DNA of 64,000 bases from Lucifuga dentata (lineage: Eukaryota > Chordata > Actinopteri > Ophidiiformes > Bythitidae). The stretch covers positions 44,400-108,399 of the forward strand of contig VXCM01003623.1 of NCBI GenBank assembly GCA_014773175.1, in the 5' to 3' direction. The stretch's first letter is position 1. Each line of letters begins with the position of its first letter. A program made the position numbers and the translations under genes. This document shows positions 12,059-24,869 of the stretch, in pieces. The notes below the pieces were generated by a model, which saw only the letters and a program-made list of their open reading frames with translations, was not told the DNA's origin and ran no database searches.

Positions 12059-12275
12059 ACAGCCTGGTACAGTGTGAGTGTGTATGTGTGTGTGTGTGTA
12101 TGTGTGTGTGTGTGCGCGTGTGTGTGAATTGTGTGTGATGTGTGTGTGTGTGAATGAGATGTGCGTGTGATGCGTGTATGTGTGATGTGTGTGTATGATG
12201 TTTGTATGTGTGAGATGTGTGAGTAATGTGTATGTGATGTCTGTATGTGTGATGTGTGTGTATGCTGTGCGTATA

Positions 12276-12307
<32 letters not shown>

Positions 12308-12420
12308 ATGAGGTACGTGTGATGTGTGTAATGTGTGTGATGTGTGTGTACGATGTGTGTGATTTTTATGTGTGTGTGATGTGTGTAATGTGTGTGTGTG
12401 CATGTGATGTGTGTGTGTAT

Positions 12421-12468
<48 letters not shown>

Positions 12469-12578
12469 GTGTGTGTGTGTGTGTGTGGTTTAAATTGAAA
12501 TCTGCTCAAGTGGAAAATTGAAGCTTTTTGTCTTTAATTCTCTGTGCAGAAGCAGCTTCAGTCTGATATGTTCAGGGT

Positions 12579-12632
<54 letters not shown>

Positions 12633-12746
12633 NCAGGCCTGGGGTTCAGTGTGTGTGTGTGTGTACTGGGGGGGGTCAGGCTGATAATCCACTGCAGATT
12701 TGACAGTAAATCAAGTCATCCCTGAGGGACAGGATGGAAGATTCTC

Positions 12747-12794
<48 letters not shown>

Positions 12795-12795
12795 N

Positions 12796-12845
<50 letters not shown>

Positions 12846-12935
12846 CTCTCTCTTGCTTTATGAATGTGCATGGACAGGCCTGGGGTTCAGTGTGTGTGTG
12901 TGTGTACTGGGGGGGGTCAGGCTGATAATCCACTN

Positions 12936-12978
<43 letters not shown>
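12059..12978. repeat. Compound TG / GA / CA / CT microsatellite cluster
   Basis: Cryptic TG repeats (12059-12415), (GA)n (12422-12466), (CA)n (12580-12632), (CT)n (12751-12794), (CA)n (12796-12843) and (CT)n (12936-12978). Single Ns at 12633, 12795 and 12935 mark collapsed or unmerged repeats. The block around caggcctggggttcag occurs twice, so part of the cluster is probably assembly duplication. Confidence 0.88.
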
Positions 12979-12982
<4 letters not shown>

Positions 12983-14327
12983 ACGCACTCGGATAGCCAT
13001 TCAGTTATGTCTGTAACTGAAACATCTCCTTCCAGTTCATTCCAGTCTGCAGTAAAAATGAATAAAATTCAATATATTTATTTACTTTTTCTTACACAAA
13101 TTCTGCTTATTATCTTAACATCATTATTGTTGCTTTGTTTTTTCTTTTATCTAAGCATTTATATATTGTCTGGATGTCCTTTGCAATATTCTCTGAAACA
13201 ACAGGGGGCAGTATACAGGAAATATGATGTGAAGCAGGAAGTCAGCAAAGTAGTCACACAACAATGCCACACATTTTTCCAAACCTCAAAAACTAGGATT
13301 TTTGCTCAGTGTGCAGTCGCTGTTTCAGTCCAGGAGTTTGGGGTCACGTGTTGATAAAATCTCACTGGCCAGTCAGAAAGATGTTTGAGTGGACACACCA
13401 GCTCAAAATTTCAGATCCACAACAAAGAAAAGGACCAAAACACCCCACCCCCACCCCAACCCCCAATTTGGACATTATTTGGCCAAGGATTGGACTGATC
13501 CGATTCTTGTAAATGAATCAAAACTTCCCATTTGTAACACACACTGGTACGATTAGTCACATCTACATAAGCCCATGCAGACATGTGGCTGAGAAATCAT
13601 TGCCTGGAGGAGCAGATTCATAGAAACTGTTGGTGCAGAAGAATGAGAAGTTAGGACAGGAAACGGTTCTTATAACTCAGTTCAGCAGTTTTATGATGGC
13701 TCAGCCTGATGTCCACCGCTGTGTCTGAGACAGAAGACGTCATTTAACACCAGTTCTGGCTTCCATAGCAACGCTCACCCAACTTGTTACACAATTATGT
13801 GTATTAATAAACTATCACATCCTCCATTGTTTTCCCTGCAGGGATTTATAAATACTGACTTTTGTTGTCTCTGAAATAAAAGTCTCAATAAAAAAGTCAC
13901 CATCACCAGAATAAAAAGCATAAATGTACACACTAACACAGAAACACGCTTCTCCTGATGTAACTATGAAAGTGAAATAAGACTGAAGCTTTACTTATTT
14001 AATTTATTTAAAAACCTGAGGAGAGATTCACAAAAATATCACGCTACGCAACGACGCCGTCACGCGACATCAACACCGTGATAACAGAAGTTTATTCATG
14101 AAGCTTCACTTACATAATCAGAGCGTCGCTGTTATCAGAAACATGAAGATCAGTGTGTTAATGAGCTGCTTCATATTTAGAGACATGATTTCTCCTGATT
14201 CATCTGCTGTTAAAGTGAAACTGACACGTTAAACCAGAAAAGAAACATAAACTCTGATTTACAGCTCCAGGTTTTAAGAGATCAACACTAAAATAAGAGA
14301 GATAAGAGATCCAGACACCGGTACACG

Positions 14328-14328
<1 letters not shown>
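12979..14328. other. Intronic sequence, nothing recognised
   Basis: No exon, array or transposon terminus recognised. Composition is ordinary for the intron. Confidence 0.45.
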
Positions 14329-14375
<47 letters not shown>

Positions 14376-14455
14376 CTCTTGATGAAGACTCTCATTGTCA
14401 CTAGAATGTGTCAGAGATCAGATCAAAATGTTCCATTTAAATAAACTGATCAGCT
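14329..14455. repeat. (TG)n with conserved 3' flank
   Basis: A (TG)n run at 14329-14366 followed by about 85 bp that resemble the flank of another TG array at 42961-43050 (shared ccactagaatgtgt, gatcagat, atttaaataaactgatca). It probably reflects a dispersed repeat carrying its own microsatellite. Confidence 0.6.
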
Positions 14456-14548
14456 GAGTGTTTAGTTATTGATCATTAACACATGTGAGACAACTACAGT
14501 TTAAAACATTAAATTGTTACTTAACATGACATACAGACCTGCATTTCT

Positions 14549-14597
14549 GCAATTTCCCCGCTGTGGGAAATAAGGGATTATTTTATCTTATCTTGAA
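14549..14597 (+). mobile_element. Possible LINE 3' tail
   Basis: The text aatttccccgctgtgggaaa, followed by taagggattattttatctta, resembles the widespread fish LINE tail (cgtgggacaaataaagg type) that ends in a short tandem repeat. No coding part is visible upstream. Confidence 0.4.
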
Positions 14598-14689
14598 CCA
14601 TGAAAAAGTATTTTTCTCTTCCTGATTTCTTTTATTTTTGCATATTTGTCTCTAAAATTAAATAGAAGCTTTCAGCAATGTGAAGCAGC

Positions 14690-15570
14690 TAAAAGGTCTC
14701 AACAAGCTCCACATGATGCCCAGATCTAAAGAAACTCCAGAAGAAACTGAAATCTATCAGTCTGAAAGGGTTAAACTCATATCTGAGGCTCTGGGACGTC
14801 AGCAAACCACAGAGAGAGTCATTATCTCCACATAGAGAAAACACAGAAAAGCCATGAATCTTCTCAGGAGGCCCAACGACCAAAACTTCTCCAAGAGCAT
14901 CGACGACTCATCCAGGAAGTCACAAAGAACCCAGAGGAACATCTAAGGAGCTGCAGGCCTTGCTCGCCACAAATAAAGTCATGATTCCACCATTAGAAAG
15001 AGGTGGGGCTAAAGAAAGAGGCAAGGCTAAAATGAATCCATGGAGAGCTGAGGTGAAAACCACGGCTAACCAAGAGGAACAAAAAGACTCAACCCACATT
15101 TCCCAAGAAACACCTGATGACCCTCAGACCTTCTGGATCATGTTCTGTGGATGATGAGTAGAAAGTGGAACTTTCTGGAAGACATGGACTCGTTCCATCC
15201 TAACGCAGCGTTCCACAATAAGATCGTCATAGCAACAGTCAGACATGGAGGTAGTAGCGTGATGGTGGGGGTTAAGATCATCATAGCAACAGTCAGACAT
15301 GGAGGTGGTAGCATGATGGTGGGGGGTTAAGATCGTCATAGCAACAGTCAGACATGGAGATGGTAGCATGATGGTGGAGGGTTAAGATCATCACAACAAC
15401 AGTCAGACATGGAGGTAGTAGCGTGATGGTGGGGGTTAAGATCATCACAGCAACAGTCAGACATGGAGATGGTAGCATGATGGTGGGGGGTTAAGATCGT
15501 CACAGCAACAGTCAGACATGGAGGTGGTAGCATGATGGTGGGGGGGGTGTTGCTTTGCTGTCACTCACTC
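14690..15570 (+). mobile_element. Tc1/mariner transposase relic
   Basis: The plus strand preserves a decayed fish Tc1-type transposase order. After a helix-turn-helix-like region, the text near 15105-15180 corresponds to the FW..(V)LW(T)DE(S)KVELFG catalytic segment (acacctgatgaccctcagac onward). The IATVRHGGGSxMVG segment then appears at 15222 and is tandemly repeated. Stops and frameshifts are frequent. Terminal inverted repeats were not located, so the boundaries are approximate. Confidence 0.6.
15222..15548 (+). repeat. 55-bp tandem array derived from Tc1 coding sequence
   Basis: Six units start at 15222, 15276, 15331, 15386, 15440 and 15495. Each contains cagcaacagtcagacatgga and gcatgatggtgggg variants. 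The unit corresponds to the conserved VRHGGGS part of a Tc1 transposase, so the array arose by duplication inside the dead transposon. Confidence 0.85.
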
Positions 15571-15822
15571 ACCATTAATTGATGGAATCACAGGCAGAAA
15601 GACACGTAGACAGACAGACAGTCTTTGATGAGAGCTGTTAGACTCAACCCGGCCACAGAGCAAAAAAATGGAAACATGTTTCATGTATGAAGAAGCTCCA
15701 GACACGCAGAACATTCTATGGTTCTATGTTCCAGACATGCTAATAAACCAGAACACACATCATATAGAACACACAGCTTTAGGGAAGGGTGGAGGAGATA
15801 TGGTAGGGAGGTGTATATGCAT

Positions 15823-15895
15823 ATGTGTGTGCATATGTGAATGTGTGTGTGTGTGTGTGTGTGTGTATGTCTGTGTGTGCACGTATGCATGTGCT

Positions 15896-15941
<46 letters not shown>

Positions 15942-15950
15942 TGTGCATGC

Positions 15951-15995
<45 letters not shown>
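15823..15995. repeat. (TG)n microsatellite, interrupted
   Basis: Long TG tract with GCA and TATG interruptions. ORFs over it are repeat translations. Confidence 0.9.
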
Positions 15996-15997
<2 letters not shown>

Positions 15998-16125
15998 CCA
16001 GACAAGTCACTTTCAGGTTGTTGCCTCCGAACAATAAAAGCAAAATGAGGTTTGAGCTTTATCAGTGTGCTGCAGATGCAGGCAGCACGTTAACATGACA
16101 ATGAAGCATTAGCAGAGTGACAACA

Positions 16126-16384
16126 CACACACACACACACTATGTATGTATACAGTATACACAGTGTGTGTGTATGTGAGAGCAGCAGAGAGACTAAAAA
16201 TGTTGGACAATGACATAATGATAAATATCCATCACTACATTATCTGCACAGCCAGACCTCTCTCTCTCACACACACACACCAGATAAACAAACAAGAATA
16301 CACACACATTCAGAGATCAATACATGGATAAACACACACATATGTATATGCTGAACATAAACACAAACCCACACTCGTACACAA

Positions 16385-16425
<41 letters not shown>

Positions 16426-16490
16426 AGACTCACACAACCATGCAGATACACACATAGATACATAAACACACACACACACACACACACACA
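16126..16490. repeat. CA-rich microsatellite cluster
   Basis: (CA)n runs near 16126-16140, 16268-16280, 16379-16424 and 16466-16490, separated by short unique sequence. Confidence 0.85.
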
Positions 16491-16779
16491 GAAGAGACAG
16501 AGAGGAAACATGTATCAGTACTTTTGCAGTCAGTCTTTTCTTGTGATCAGTTTGAAGTCATGATGACATGTTGATGACATGTTGATGACGTGCTGATGAC
16601 ATGTTTCTGACTTAAGTGTTTTATTTACAGTTTGTCGTAACGTTACGATTTACCAAACATTCGTGACACGTATCAAATGTTATATCGTGCAGTCTGACAT
16701 GTTAATGACCTGGTTAACGAGTTATTCCCTTTCACTCAATCACAGTTCAACAAATCAGATCATGTTTACCACCTGAAAC

Positions 16780-17068
16780 CTGAATGGACCAGCAGAGGAT
16801 GTACTTCCTGCTGCAGCTGAAGAAATTCTACCTGCACAGGTATGACGGTTCACTTCCACACTCATGTCCCCTATCACAGTCTGCTTTAGTGCAGCCACAA
16901 GCAGGACATCCACAGGATGCAGATCTGCAGGCCGTCGTCCGCTCAGCTGCAGCCTCATCGCAACAAACTATTCACCTGCAGGTCTTGGAAGCGAGCGGAC
17001 AACATCATATCCGACTTGTGTCATCCTGACCAGACCCTTTGAGCACCTCCGCTCCATAAAAACCAAAA

Positions 17069-17070
<2 letters not shown>
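16780..17070 (+). mobile_element. Decayed LINE ORF2 C-terminal fragment
   Basis: The plus strand reads DQQRMYFLLQLKKFYL near 16784 and, in another frame, WKRADNIISDLCHPDQTL near 16985-17035. Both are typical of the reverse-transcriptase C-terminal region of fish non-LTR retrotransposons (QRMYFLRQLKKF ... ARKRA..IISDPSHP). Middle parts are deleted or shifted. The downstream microsatellite at 17070-17102 may be unrelated. Confidence 0.6.
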
Positions 17071-17104
<34 letters not shown>

Positions 17105-17825
17105 CTGAACCACAGCCTCATTTAAAAATAAAAACTGGTACATTTGCTGCTAAAGTCTATGACTGTAATCTGTCACACATTATTACTGTCACACACTAAT
17201 CTGTCATACATATGTTTATATATATAAATACAATAAATTAAGTTTCATAAATTCATGTTGTATGTATTTCTGGTTAAATGCAATAACACAATGCAACATC
17301 CATATCCACTGTTTGAGTTGTTATTTTGTTTTACAGCTTTGTATATTTTATATTTCTGGTTTGATATCACGTGTCTTTATATATTACATTGTTAGTCTCC
17401 TTGACCTCTAATTATGTTTAAAATTTGTGTTTGCAACAGGAACAAGCATCCAAAACAATATGTATGTAACATCTGATTCTAGTTCTGATTCTGATTCTGA
17501 ACTGCAGTGATGCAGTGTGAGATGCTGCAGTGTGTGACCTCAGCCACAGGAGGGCAGCAACTCCTCAGCAAACACAGCAAAAGCTGCTGAGAAAGCTTCA
17601 GATAGAAACGTCTGGTTTATAAGGAGTCTGATACATACCAGTCTCTTTTAGTGTGTGTGTGTGCGTGTGTGTGTGTATGTGTGTGTGTGCAGCAGGTAAA
17701 AAGGACAGGAAAAGTGATAACCGAAGATGATACTGAGAGAATTATTAATCATATGATATATATATTTTATTTATTTAGTTTATTTAGAAAGACACCATGC
17801 TATATATATATACACGTATATATAT

Positions 17826-17893
17826 CTGGACTAGTACCAGGAAAAGTTAGATATATATATATATATATCCGTCTTTTCCTGGTACTAGTCCAG
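17826..17893. repeat. Perfect 21-bp inverted repeat with AT loop
   Basis: Arms 17826-17846 and 17873-17893 are exact complements (ctggactagtaccaggaaaa type), separated by a 26-bp loop that is mostly (AT)n. A strong hairpin or cruciform is expected. It sits beside a T2-like MITE fragment. Confidence 0.85.
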
Positions 17894-17949
17894 AGTCCAG
17901 GAGAAGTCCTAGGAGAAGGCAGATTTTACCGAGAAATTAAATCGACCAT

Positions 17950-18155
17950 GTCAACTACAAGCAGACGTATGTGTTACCAGGTTAAACATTGAATTTTAAG
18001 GTGTGTATATCACCTGAACGTTTGATTTTCAAAGATTCAGGGACTTGGCAACAGAAAAACTAAAATATGGTTTTATGTTTTGGAAATGGTTGCCAATAAT
18101 GTAACATGGATGCAGATTGCATTTATTGGGCTGAAACAAGGAAAATCACTGTCCT
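17950..18155. mobile_element. T2/Kolobok-like MITE fragment
   Basis: Shares the gaattttaaggtgtgtatatc and ttgccaataatgtaacatg segments with the copy at 29663-30237 and ends ...ctgtcct followed by TTAA at 18156-18159. The left end is missing. Confidence 0.55.
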
Positions 18156-18639
18156 TTAAATAACATGCTTTTCTTAGAAAAAAATACATTGTTTCCATTG
18201 TTTTCAGTTCAAACTACGTTCTTCATTTCCCGAAAAATTACTGACAGAGGAACACCAGGAAACACCAGCTTCATTTAAAGTTTCATCCAAAGTGTGTTTG
18301 GTTGTTTTTACACAGATTTTTATCATGGATACTTGTCTGAGCATTTTTAATCAATAAATAGATGAAAACAGGATACAATAAAGATCCCACGGTCACAGCA
18401 TTACTACTTTCTCTTGCACCTAGACACATCACAGGTCAGGAGTTACGTATAAATGCCCACACGGTGGGCATTTGAATTTATACTGTTTTGGTCACATCTG
18501 TTTTGAGATGTCACACACTGATCGATCACCAATCAGATAAAGATCAAAGTATTGGTGGAATCGACATAAAGCAGCAGGTTTTTCTGTGGGACGTGTGTAA
18601 TCACGTCTCCACAATTACACCAATTATGTGTTATTGTAG

Positions 18640-18790
18640 GTGATTATGTGTTTAGCAGGTTCACGTGGAGGCTCTCTGTCAGGAATAAAAGCCACGGGTG
18701 CCATGGCAACTAAACATTTATCCTTAATGCCGCCAGAGGCTGGCAGCAGGCAAAATAGCCATAATGGCAGGGAGCTGAGGGTGGGGGAGG
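18640..18790. promoter_or_regulatory. Candidate conserved non-coding element
   Basis: A stretch of high-complexity sequence (aaagccacgggtgccatggc, ccttaatgccgccagaggct, aatagccataatggcaggg) standing out from repeat-rich surroundings, with a TAATGCC/CCATAATGG motif pair. The call is based on texture only; conservation cannot be measured here. Confidence 0.2.
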
Positions 18791-18803
18791 GGAGGGGAGT
18801 GCT

Positions 18804-18805
<2 letters not shown>

Positions 18806-18847
<42 letters not shown>

Positions 18848-18954
18848 GCAGTGGGTGCTGAGATGAGTGGGTGTGTCTGTCATTACAAGGCAGAGAGTGT
18901 GTGTGAGTGTGTGTGTGAGAGAGTGAGAGCAAGTGTGTGTGTATGTGAGTGTGG

Positions 18955-18988
<34 letters not shown>
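18806..18988. repeat. CA and TG microsatellites
   Basis: (CA)n at 18806-18843 and TG-rich sequence at 18897-18988, facing each other around a short unique segment, so they could pair as an imperfect hairpin. Confidence 0.8.
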
Positions 18989-19599
18989 TTCTTGTTTTTA
19001 TAATCTTAACGTGATTAATCATACAATCAGGAAAAGGAGGGGGAGGAGTTATTAACAGGAATTCTGTGTGTTTTTTGTTTCCACTCATTTATAAACGGAG
19101 AGAAAGGTGCACAGTTTCACTTTCTCTTCTCTCTCTCTCTGGACAGTGAAAGAAAGAGAGAGAAATTAAAATTCCCCACACTTTCACACACCTCAACACA
19201 CCTGACCAATCACTGCATGAAGTGGGTGTGTCTAGTAGAAAGGCGGAGTCAGAAAGTTGCAAAGTTTGTCACAGGCCCCACCCACCTTCTGAATGTTTAA
19301 AAGCATTTCTGCAGCCTGAACATGAAAGCAGCACAGCGCCATCATGTGTTCAACTTTCAATACTGACATGCAGAACAGAAAAGAGCATCAGTGTGACACA
19401 TGTTCATCACATGTCCTTTAAACATGGACTCTACATGTAATATGAATAAACAGATTTTTCAGCTGTACAGATTACATTTAGGATATATTCAGACCTGATC
19501 AAATGTGAAAACATCTGTATGTAGAACTGATCACATGAAGTTAACATGATATGATATGTGTCTCCATCAGAAGTACAGACATGATGTGCCTTCCATAAT

Positions 19600-19777
19600 C
19601 GTGTACATGTTATCAGGTGAAATACTGAATTTTAAGGTGCGTTGAAAATTTAATTTTTGAAAGATTGGGAGATTAAGCAAAATAAATCAAAATCAAAAAT
19701 ATGATTGTCAGTTAATATAACGTGTACGTGGGTACGATTTATTGGTCTCAAACACGCAAAATCACTGGTATGCTCCT
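19600..19777. mobile_element. T2/Kolobok-like MITE fragment
   Basis: Contains gaattttaaggtgcgttga, gattgtcagttaatataacg and a right end ...tatgctcct followed by TTAA (19778-19781). It is diverged and 5'-truncated relative to 29663-30237. Confidence 0.5.
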
Positions 19778-19949
19778 TTAAACCCTGAAGTCATCCTTAT
19801 ACTGACAAATCTGATTTTAATCTGAGGAAAAATGCTATTGTTATATTTCATCCTCAATTTATTTAATCAGCAGACAGAAATTCATGGATTTCTGCTGTAA
19901 ATTCACTGTGACATGAATCAAAAACTCAAATCATTTTCAGATTTTTTGT

Positions 19950-20240
19950 GTGAATGCATGTGCATGTGTGCGTGTATATGTGTTTGTTTTTGTGTGTGCG
20001 TGGATGTGTGTGTATGTGAGTGTGTGCATGCGTTTGTATGTGAATGTGTGTGCATGTGTATTTGTGTGCATGTGTCTGTGTGCGTGTGTACATAAGTGTA
20101 TGTGTGTGCACGTGTGTGTGTGTGATAGTGCGTGTCAGTATGCATCTCTATATACAGTATGTGTGTCAGTATATGTGTGTGTGTATGTGTATGTACATGT
20201 GATTGTACTTTGTGTGAGTGTGTTTATGTTTATGCACTAG
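19950..20240. repeat. Cryptic TG-rich repeat
   Basis: Imperfect TG/TATG/TGCG repeats. Long Cys/Val-type ORFs on one strand and His/Thr-type ORFs on the other are consequences of the repeat. Confidence 0.85.
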
Positions 20241-20419
20241 CATTTGTTTGTTTGTCGGCAGGACACCTCAAAAAGGATGGGTTTGGATGAAAGTTGGGGG
20301 ACAGATAGAAATGACTGATTGATAGAAATGATTGATTACATTTTGGAGGTGATCCCGGTCAGATTTTTGCAAACCTGTTGTGAGGATAGCGCAGCTCTTT
20401 TAAGAGACTGCTGTGTGTG

Positions 20420-20457
<38 letters not shown>

Positions 20458-20462
<5 letters not shown>

Positions 20463-21514
20463 CCGGTGTGGTTTGGACCCAAATGCAACACACAGTACAA
20501 TGCTGACGGATTAAAGTTCTTTAATTTCCACCAAAGCAGTGAGAGTAAATCAAACAGCCACTCGAAGTTCCAGTTAATCACAGTCCAGGTGGTTTGAGTC
20601 TCTGAATAATATGCAGACTGGCGAGTACAGCGGGCAGGATACAGTTCATCAAGGGGTAACGCTGACTTTGCGGGATGAGGAGAGAATTCTCACCGTAGCA
20701 ACCGATGGATGAGCAAAGCAGCGAGCTGTCACACCTCACAACCCGACACAGGTAAGCAGGCAAGTGAGCAGGCAGGGCAAAACGCTCACACAGTGATCTT
20801 GGTTGAGACGATGATTCACCTCGCACAGGGGACAGGCAGACAGGAAACCCAGACACAGAGACAGGAANTTCCAGTTAATCACAGTCCAGGTGGTTTGAGT
20901 CTCTGAATAATATGCAGACTGGCGAGTACAGCGGGCAGGATACAGTTCATCAAGGGGTAACGCTGACTTTGCGGGATGAGGAGAGAATTCTCACCGTAGC
21001 AACCGATGGATGAGCAAAGCAGCGAGCTGTCACACCTCACAACCCGACACAGGTAAGCAGGCAAGTGAGCAGGCAGGGCAAAACGCTCACACAGTGATCT
21101 TGGTTGAGACGATGATTCACCTCGCACAGGGGACAGGCAGACAGGAAACCCAGACACAGAGACAGGAATCGTGGTCAGGGACAGAAGGCAGAGGTGATTA
21201 CCGGGATTCAGACAAGGCAGGGCAGTCAAAGGCAGGGAGGTTCGGCAATGGGAAATTAGTCCACAGGAAAACGCTGGAAAGTCTTACATCAAGGATAGCA
21301 GAGAATAATCTGGCNATGGGAAATTAGTCCACAGGAAAACGCTGGAAAGTCTTACATCAAGGATAGCAGAGAATAATCTGGCAATGGGTGAGTGAGAGGC
21401 TGTGGCTTAAATACATGCTTAATTGGTGATAATCAGTGTTAGCGTTCACATGTGAGATGAGTTGGGCTGATGAGCTGAGGTGAGGAGCAGAAGACCAGGC
21501 AGGCAGAAATGGCA
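20458..21514 (-). repeat. 3' LTR (left in window)
   Basis: Matches the right LTR from TGTAACCGG inward and is cut at N 21515 before the outer TGTGACA end. It includes a 300-bp exact duplicate (20568-20867 and 20869-21168) around N 20868 and a 67-bp duplicate around N 21315, both likely assembly overlaps. It differs from the other LTR by scattered substitutions and small indels. Confidence 0.9.
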
Positions 21515-21515
21515 N

Positions 21516-21530
21516 CCCCCCCCCCAAGGG
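21516..21530 (-). other. Polypurine tract next to the 3' LTR
   Basis: Ten Cs then aaggg on the plus strand, i.e. cccttGGGGGGGGGG on the element strand, immediately before the 3' LTR. This is the expected place for plus-strand priming. The N at 21515 means the exact junction is not assembled. Confidence 0.6.
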
Positions 21531-21660
21531 ATGGCTCCTGATGTCCTAAAAAGTCCAAAAGCCACAGGTAAGTACCGGAAAAAATGACTAGTACTCCTCA
21601 GATAGGTCAGCCAGATCTTCATCTACCAGGTGAGAGGAGGAGGAGGTCTGGGGAAGGGGG

Positions 21661-23030
21661 TCACCTGGAGGGTTGGTCAGGGTGACGGCGATGGAACTCT
21701 GAAATGAGACGTGGGTCAAAGATGTGATGAGCAGGAACCCAGGACCTCTCTTCAGGACCATAACCCTCCCAGTTGACTAAGTACTGGAGCCCTCTGCCAC
21801 ATCTACAGGAGTGGAGAAGACGGCGAACTGTGAAGGTAGGACCCCCATCAATAAAGCGCGGAGGTGGCGGAGCAGGAGTAGGAGGGACCAACGGACTCTC
21901 TTGAGCAGGCTTCAGCTTTGAAACGTGGAAGGTGGGATGAATTTGCATGGACCTGGAAAGCTTCAGTCGAACGGCTGCAGGGTTGATGATCTTCTGGATC
22001 TCAAATGGACTGATGAACTTAGGAGCCAGTTTCTTGGACTCAACCCAGAGAGGTAAGTCCTTAGTTGACACCCACACCCTCTGTCCCACATGGTACGTGG
22101 GAGCTTCAGAACGCCGTCGATTCGCTGCAGTGGAGTAGCGGCCAGCAGCATGAAAGAGGGCGGCCTGGGCTTGGCTCCAGGTCCAACGGCAGTGCTGAAT
22201 GAAGGACTGAACTGAGGGGCAGGTGACCTCCTTTTCCTCCGCCGAGAACAGAGGTGGTTGGAACCCATAGATGCACTGAAAAGGAGACATGCCTGTGGCA
22301 GAGCTGGGCAGAGTGTTATGTGCGTACTCCACCCATAACAGCTGCGATGACCAAGATGACGGATTCTGTGAGACCATGCAGTGGAGCGCCATTTCCATCT
22401 CTTGGTTCATCCTCTCAGTTTGGCCATTGGACTAGGGATGGAACCCAGAAGTTAGGCTGACCGTGGCTCCCACCAACGTGCAGAACTCCCTCCAGAACAC
22501 CGACAAAAACTGAGGACCACGATCAGAAACCACNCTCCCACCAACGTGCAGAACTCCCTCCAGAACACCGACAAAAACTGAGGACCACGATCAGAAACCA
22601 CGTCAACCGGGAACCCATGGAGGCAGAAGACATGTCGTAGCATGAGTTCAGCTGTTTCCTTCACAGAAGGAAGCTTCGGGATGGGCAAGAAGTGAGCCAT
22701 CTTACTGAACTGGTCGACTACAGTCAGAATAACCGTGTTTCCCTCCGAAGGTGGAAGTCCAGTAACAAAGTCCAAAGAAATGTGGGACCAAGGGCGGTGG
22801 GGCATGGGTAATGGTTGCAACAAACTGGCTGGAGCATGGTGAGAGGGTTTGTGCTGGTTACAAACAGGACAGGCATTAACAAACTCTCTGGTGTCCTCCT
22901 CTAACGTGGTCCACCAAAAGCTCCTCTGGAGAACAATGATGGTCCTCTGAATACCCGGATGACAAGAGAGCCTGGATGCATGGGCCCATTGGAGGACTTC
23001 AGGACTTAACGGTTCAGGGACGAACAACCG
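21661..23030 (-). pseudogene. Retrotransposon integrase with C-terminal chromodomain
   Basis: From 23030 downward the frame shows the HHCC zinc domain (HASRLSCH then CPVCNQH), the DDE core ([29 protein letters not shown]), a GPY-like basic region ([25 protein letters not shown]), and a chromodomain ([25 protein letters not shown]) ending at the stop at 21661. The shift at 22467-22601 disappears if the 67-bp overlap plus N is counted once: 68 bases restore the phase. An in-frame TAG just before NGQTER (about 22432-22434) is independent of the overlap and would truncate the enzyme. Chromodomains in this family are thought to guide integration to particular chromatin. Confidence 0.9.
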
Positions 23031-23375
23031 GTCAGAAGAGCAGGCGCTGGGACCAGGCTGGTCCTCCAGGGCAGACTTGACTTTCTCCTTAATCTCCCAG
23101 GAAATAGGAGCGACAATGCAGNAGGCTGGTCCTCCAGGGCAGACTTGACTTTCTCCTTAATCTCCCAGGAAATAGGAGCGACAATGCAGGGGGCAGACAG
23201 GATGGCATCCAAATGCGGAACAGACTCCTCCTCCTCCTCCTGGAACTGGTGGGAAAGGGNGCAGACAGGATGGCATCCAAATGCGGAACAGACTCCTCCT
23301 CCTCCTCCTGGAACTGGTGGGAAAGGGCATCTGGCTTAATGTTGCAGGACCCAGGGCGGTAGGAGAGAGTGAAGT

Positions 23376-23760
23376 TTAATCTGGAAAAGAATAGAGACCA
23401 ACGGGCTTGTCTGGAATTGAGTCTCTTGGCAGTTCAGATGTACTCCAAGTTTTTGTGGTCCGTCCACACCAAGAAAGGGACCTTGGTGCCCTCCAGCCAG
23501 TGACGCCACTCCTCCAGGGCCAGCTTAACCGCCAGCAACTCCTGATTGCTGATATCATAGTTTCTCTCAGCTGGGGTCAAACATCTGGAGAAAAAGGCGC
23601 GGTGAAGAAGGCGCAGTGAAGTTTCTGATTGGCTACACCATGTTGAGAAAGAACAGCCCCCACTCCCACGTCAGAGGCATCCACCTCGACCACAAGCTGA
23701 CAATCTGGCTCTGGCTTCTGGAGGATGGGAGCTGAGGTGAACCGGAGCTTGAGGATCTTG
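23376..23760 (-). pseudogene. Retrotransposon RNase H region
   Basis: Minus-strand reading shows the first RNase H carboxylate in [16 protein letters not shown] (about 23645-23695), then after a frame break [12 protein letters not shown] and WTDHKNLEY (about 23440-23460), which matches the usual Ty3/gypsy RNase H order. A stop (TGA) follows LEYI near 23430. The region directly follows RT and precedes the spacer leading to the integrase zinc domain. It is broken by at least one frameshift near 23577. Confidence 0.85.
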
Positions 23761-24720
<960 letters not shown>

Positions 24721-24869
24721 CCTTACTAAATACCTCCCTAAAGTCATGTTACTCAGGGGGAACCCTCGACAGATCAGGATTGGAACTGGGTGATGGAATC
24801 CGCTGAGTCGTGGCTGCTTGTCTTAAACACACTTGATGACAGGAGGCGCTCCAACCCAAGATAACCCCT

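Noticed and set aside
19913..20240. Cys/Val-rich ORFs that look like small secreted peptides
   Set aside because: Translation of TG repeats. The same pattern appears over every TG tract in the window.
20578..21229. Two near-identical ORFs within the left LTR
   Set aside because: They are the two copies of a 300-bp assembly overlap in non-coding LTR sequence, not a gene pair.
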